64,000 bases of DNA from Hypoxylon rubiginosum. Taxonomy: Eukaryota; Ascomycota; Sordariomycetes; Xylariales; Hypoxylaceae. The translations under genes and the position numbers were made by a program. Under the pieces are notes generated by a model, which was not told the DNA's origin, did no database searches, and saw only the letters and a program-made list of their open reading frames with translations. Location: contig CADCXA010000027.1 in assembly GCA_902806565.1 (NCBI GenBank), positions 2,531,686 through 2,595,685 of the forward strand, read 5' to 3'. This document shows, in pieces, positions 61,601 through 64,000 of the stretch (positions are counted from its first letter, which is position 1; the number at the start of each line of letters is the position of its first letter).

Positions 61601-63040
61601 TTATTTAAATTAGTTTTTAAAATAAATATAATTTTTTAAAAAATTAATAAAACGTTTTATTAATAAAAATATATTTAATTATTATTATTAATTTAATTTA
61701 ATTAACTTTTTTTATATATTTTATTATTAAATTTATAGTTTTATTAAAAATATTTTATATATTTTTTATTAGTATTTTAAGTTTATAATTACGTTAAATT
61801 CTTTTTTAATATTAAAATAAAAAAAACTTTAATTAATTTTAATAAAACTATATTTTTAAAAACTTATTTTAATTTTAACGTTTATTTTTTTAAAATTTTA
61901 AGTTATTTTTAATTATTTATTAATATAATTTAAATTATTATTAATAATAATTATAATATTTTAATTAAACGTAAACGTTATTAATTATTTTTTTTAATTA
62001 TAATTTAAAAACGTTTTTAAGAAATTAATTTATTTTAAGTTTATATTATTAATATTAATATTATTATTATTTATATTAAATGTAATATTATTATTAAAAA
62101 TTTTAAATTTAATTTTTTTAGTTATTTTATTTTTATTTTAAACGTTAAGTTTAATTTTTATTATAATATTATTATTAATAAGTTTTTTATTAATACTAAT
62201 AATTCTTTTAGCGATAAAAATAATAAAAATATTATAATTAAAATTAAGTTTAATAAATCATTTAAAAAAACCGTTAAAAATAACGTTTAAACTTTTAATT
62301 ATTATAATAAAATATAGCGATTAATACCTTATAAAAAGTTATATAATTACTTTATAATTAGATTTTTTTTATTTTTTCTTTTAAAAAACTTATAAAGTTT
62401 TTTATATAATTAAATAACTATATATTATAAAAATATATACTTTTTTATAAGATATTTTAAATATGTTAATCGGGATGTTTTTTAAGTTATTTTTTAGGTT
62501 AAATATAATTTAAAATAAATAATAGTATAATTATTATTTAAACTAAAAATTATTAGTATAAAAATAAAGTTTTATTATAATTAATAATTATTATAAAATT
62601 TAAACTTATAATTTTAATTTTAAGAAAACTATATTAACCTTAACTTAATTAATAAAAGATTCCAGGAACTTTATTTTATATTTTATTAAAAAATTATTAT
62701 TAATTTTAAAAAACTTCGTTATAAGTTAAAACTTATATATTTAATAAAGTTTAATATTTTAAAAAAAGCCTTAGGCTTAAAATTTTAATATAAATTAAGT
62801 TATTTTATATTAATTATTATAAACTTACGCTAGTTAAATTATTAAATTAATAAGTAAATTATTTTTAATATTATAAAATAATTAAAATTTATAAAACTTA
62901 TTAAATATAAGAAATTTAATTAAATACCACTTTAAATAAAATTATAATTAAGAACTTTAAATTAAAATACTTATTTTAATTATTAAAATATTATAATTAA
63001 AAACTTAAAAATTAAAAACTTAAAAATTAAAACTATAAAA

Positions 63041-63131
63041 CTTAATAATAAAACTTAATAATAAAACTTAATAATAAAATTTAATAATAAAATTTAATAA
63101 TAAAATTTAATAATAAAACCTAGTAATAAAA
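63041..63131. repeat. 13-bp tandem repeat showing stepwise C-to-T changes
   Basis: Seven consecutive 13-bp units: CTTAATAATAAAA three times, TTTAATAATAAAA three times, then CCTAGTAATAAAA. The three states differ almost only by C-to-T and G-to-A transitions. Confidence 0.85.
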
Positions 63132-64000
63132 TTTAAAACTTAAAAACCTGGTAAATTAAAACCTAGATATTTAATAATAAAACTAAAATATTAAAATCCT
63201 TAAAAACTTAAACTTACGTTTAAAATAACTATTTAAATAATTATATATTATAAAATATAAAACTAAAAAACCTTAATTAATATTATAAATATTAACGTGA
63301 AAATATATATTAATATATTTTAAAAAAAAGAATTTATTTAAAATATTAAGAACTTTAATTTTATAAACTAAACTATTTTTAACTTAATTAAATATTAAAT
63401 AAAATTAGTAAAGAAATTTTATATTTTAAAAAAATAAATTCTTTAAAAATATTTATAAAACTTATTTTATTAATTTAACTTATTATTTTAATAATAAAAC
63501 TTTTATTTAAATTAATAGTAATATTTTTATAAAAAATATAATTACTTGTTAATAACTTAATTAATAATTTAATTAATATTTTAAAAAATATAAACTTTAA
63601 AAACAATATATTATATTTTTAAAAAAGCTTATTAAAAAACATAAAAATAAAATTAAAAAAAGTTACTTAAAAAACTTTATATATATTTTTAAAATAAAAC
63701 TTTTTATTTAATAGTTTTTTTTTATAATTAATAGATTATTTACTACTTACTTTTTTATTTACTTTTTTTAAAAAAAACCTTCTTAGATATTTATTAAGTA
63801 TTTTAAAACTAAATATAAGTTTTATTAATTTTATTATTATTAATATAAAAAACTAAAACTTTAAAAATACTTTTAAGAAATTAATTAAAGTTAATTATAA
63901 TGTTAATTTTATTTAAAAACAACTTTTATTTAACACTTTTTTTTTTATTATACTTTAAAATAACTTTATTTTAATAATTATATTAACTTTGTTTTATTAT

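Larger units (their letters stand above)
46524..64000. repeat. AT-rich block 2: RIP-degraded repeats (over 17.4 kb)
   Basis: Composition, absence of any open frame of 60 codons and residual C/G context are as in block 1. From about 46.55 to 50.3 kb the + strand keeps clearly more C than G, and around 53-56.5 kb a Helitron can be read on the + strand, so the block is a mosaic of different elements. A diverged tandem of roughly 88 bp may lie at about 50805-51000, both copies sharing TTATAAATCTTTTT. The block continues beyond the window. Confidence 0.88.

Overview
The window is nuclear DNA of a filamentous ascomycete, most likely a Sordariomycete. The evidence is short GT..AG introns (51-96 nt) with CTAAC/CTGAC branch points, fungal-only families (GEgh16/Egh16-type secreted protein, BAS2-like secreted protein, LysM membrane protein, SET9), and long AT-only tracts whose residual C and G sit in the contexts left by repeat-induced point mutation (RIP). 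The genus cannot be named from the sequence alone.

Layout. 1-14.35 kb is gene-bearing but sparse: a GEgh16-type secreted protein (-), a single-pass membrane protein with internal repeats (-), a five-exon coiled-coil protein of unknown role (-), an LrgB-like multi-pass membrane protein (+) and an ESS1/Pin1 prolyl isomerase (-). 14.35-26.61 kb is an AT block without any gene. 26.6-46.5 kb is a gene-rich island: RPB9 (+), mitochondrial ribosomal protein uL14m (-), SET9 histone H4K20 methyltransferase (+), an F-box protein (-), a LysM protein (+), a short-chain dehydrogenase (-), a BAS2-like small secreted protein (+), a RING-like protein (+), a MARVEL-type four-pass membrane protein (+) and a second F-box-like protein (+). 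46.52-64.0 kb is a second AT block that runs off the window.

The genes form no cluster or pathway. The island mixes conserved core genes (RPB9, uL14m, SET9, ESS1) with secreted or membrane proteins that sit near the AT blocks, the two-compartment arrangement known from several plant-associated fungi.

Two points deserve most attention. First, the RPB9 gene is split by an unusually long intron (about 745 nt). Its 5' part stays open in frame with exon 1 for 142 codons and would replace the C-terminal zinc ribbon with a different CxxC-x6-CxxC tail. Second, the right AT block holds a heavily mutated Helitron: read on the + strand at 53.0-56.3 kb and tolerating RIP stops, it matches landmarks of the Helitron Rep/Pif1-helicase polyprotein in the correct order. 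Other repeats in the AT blocks (163-, 21- and 13-bp tandems) show intermediate C-to-T states.
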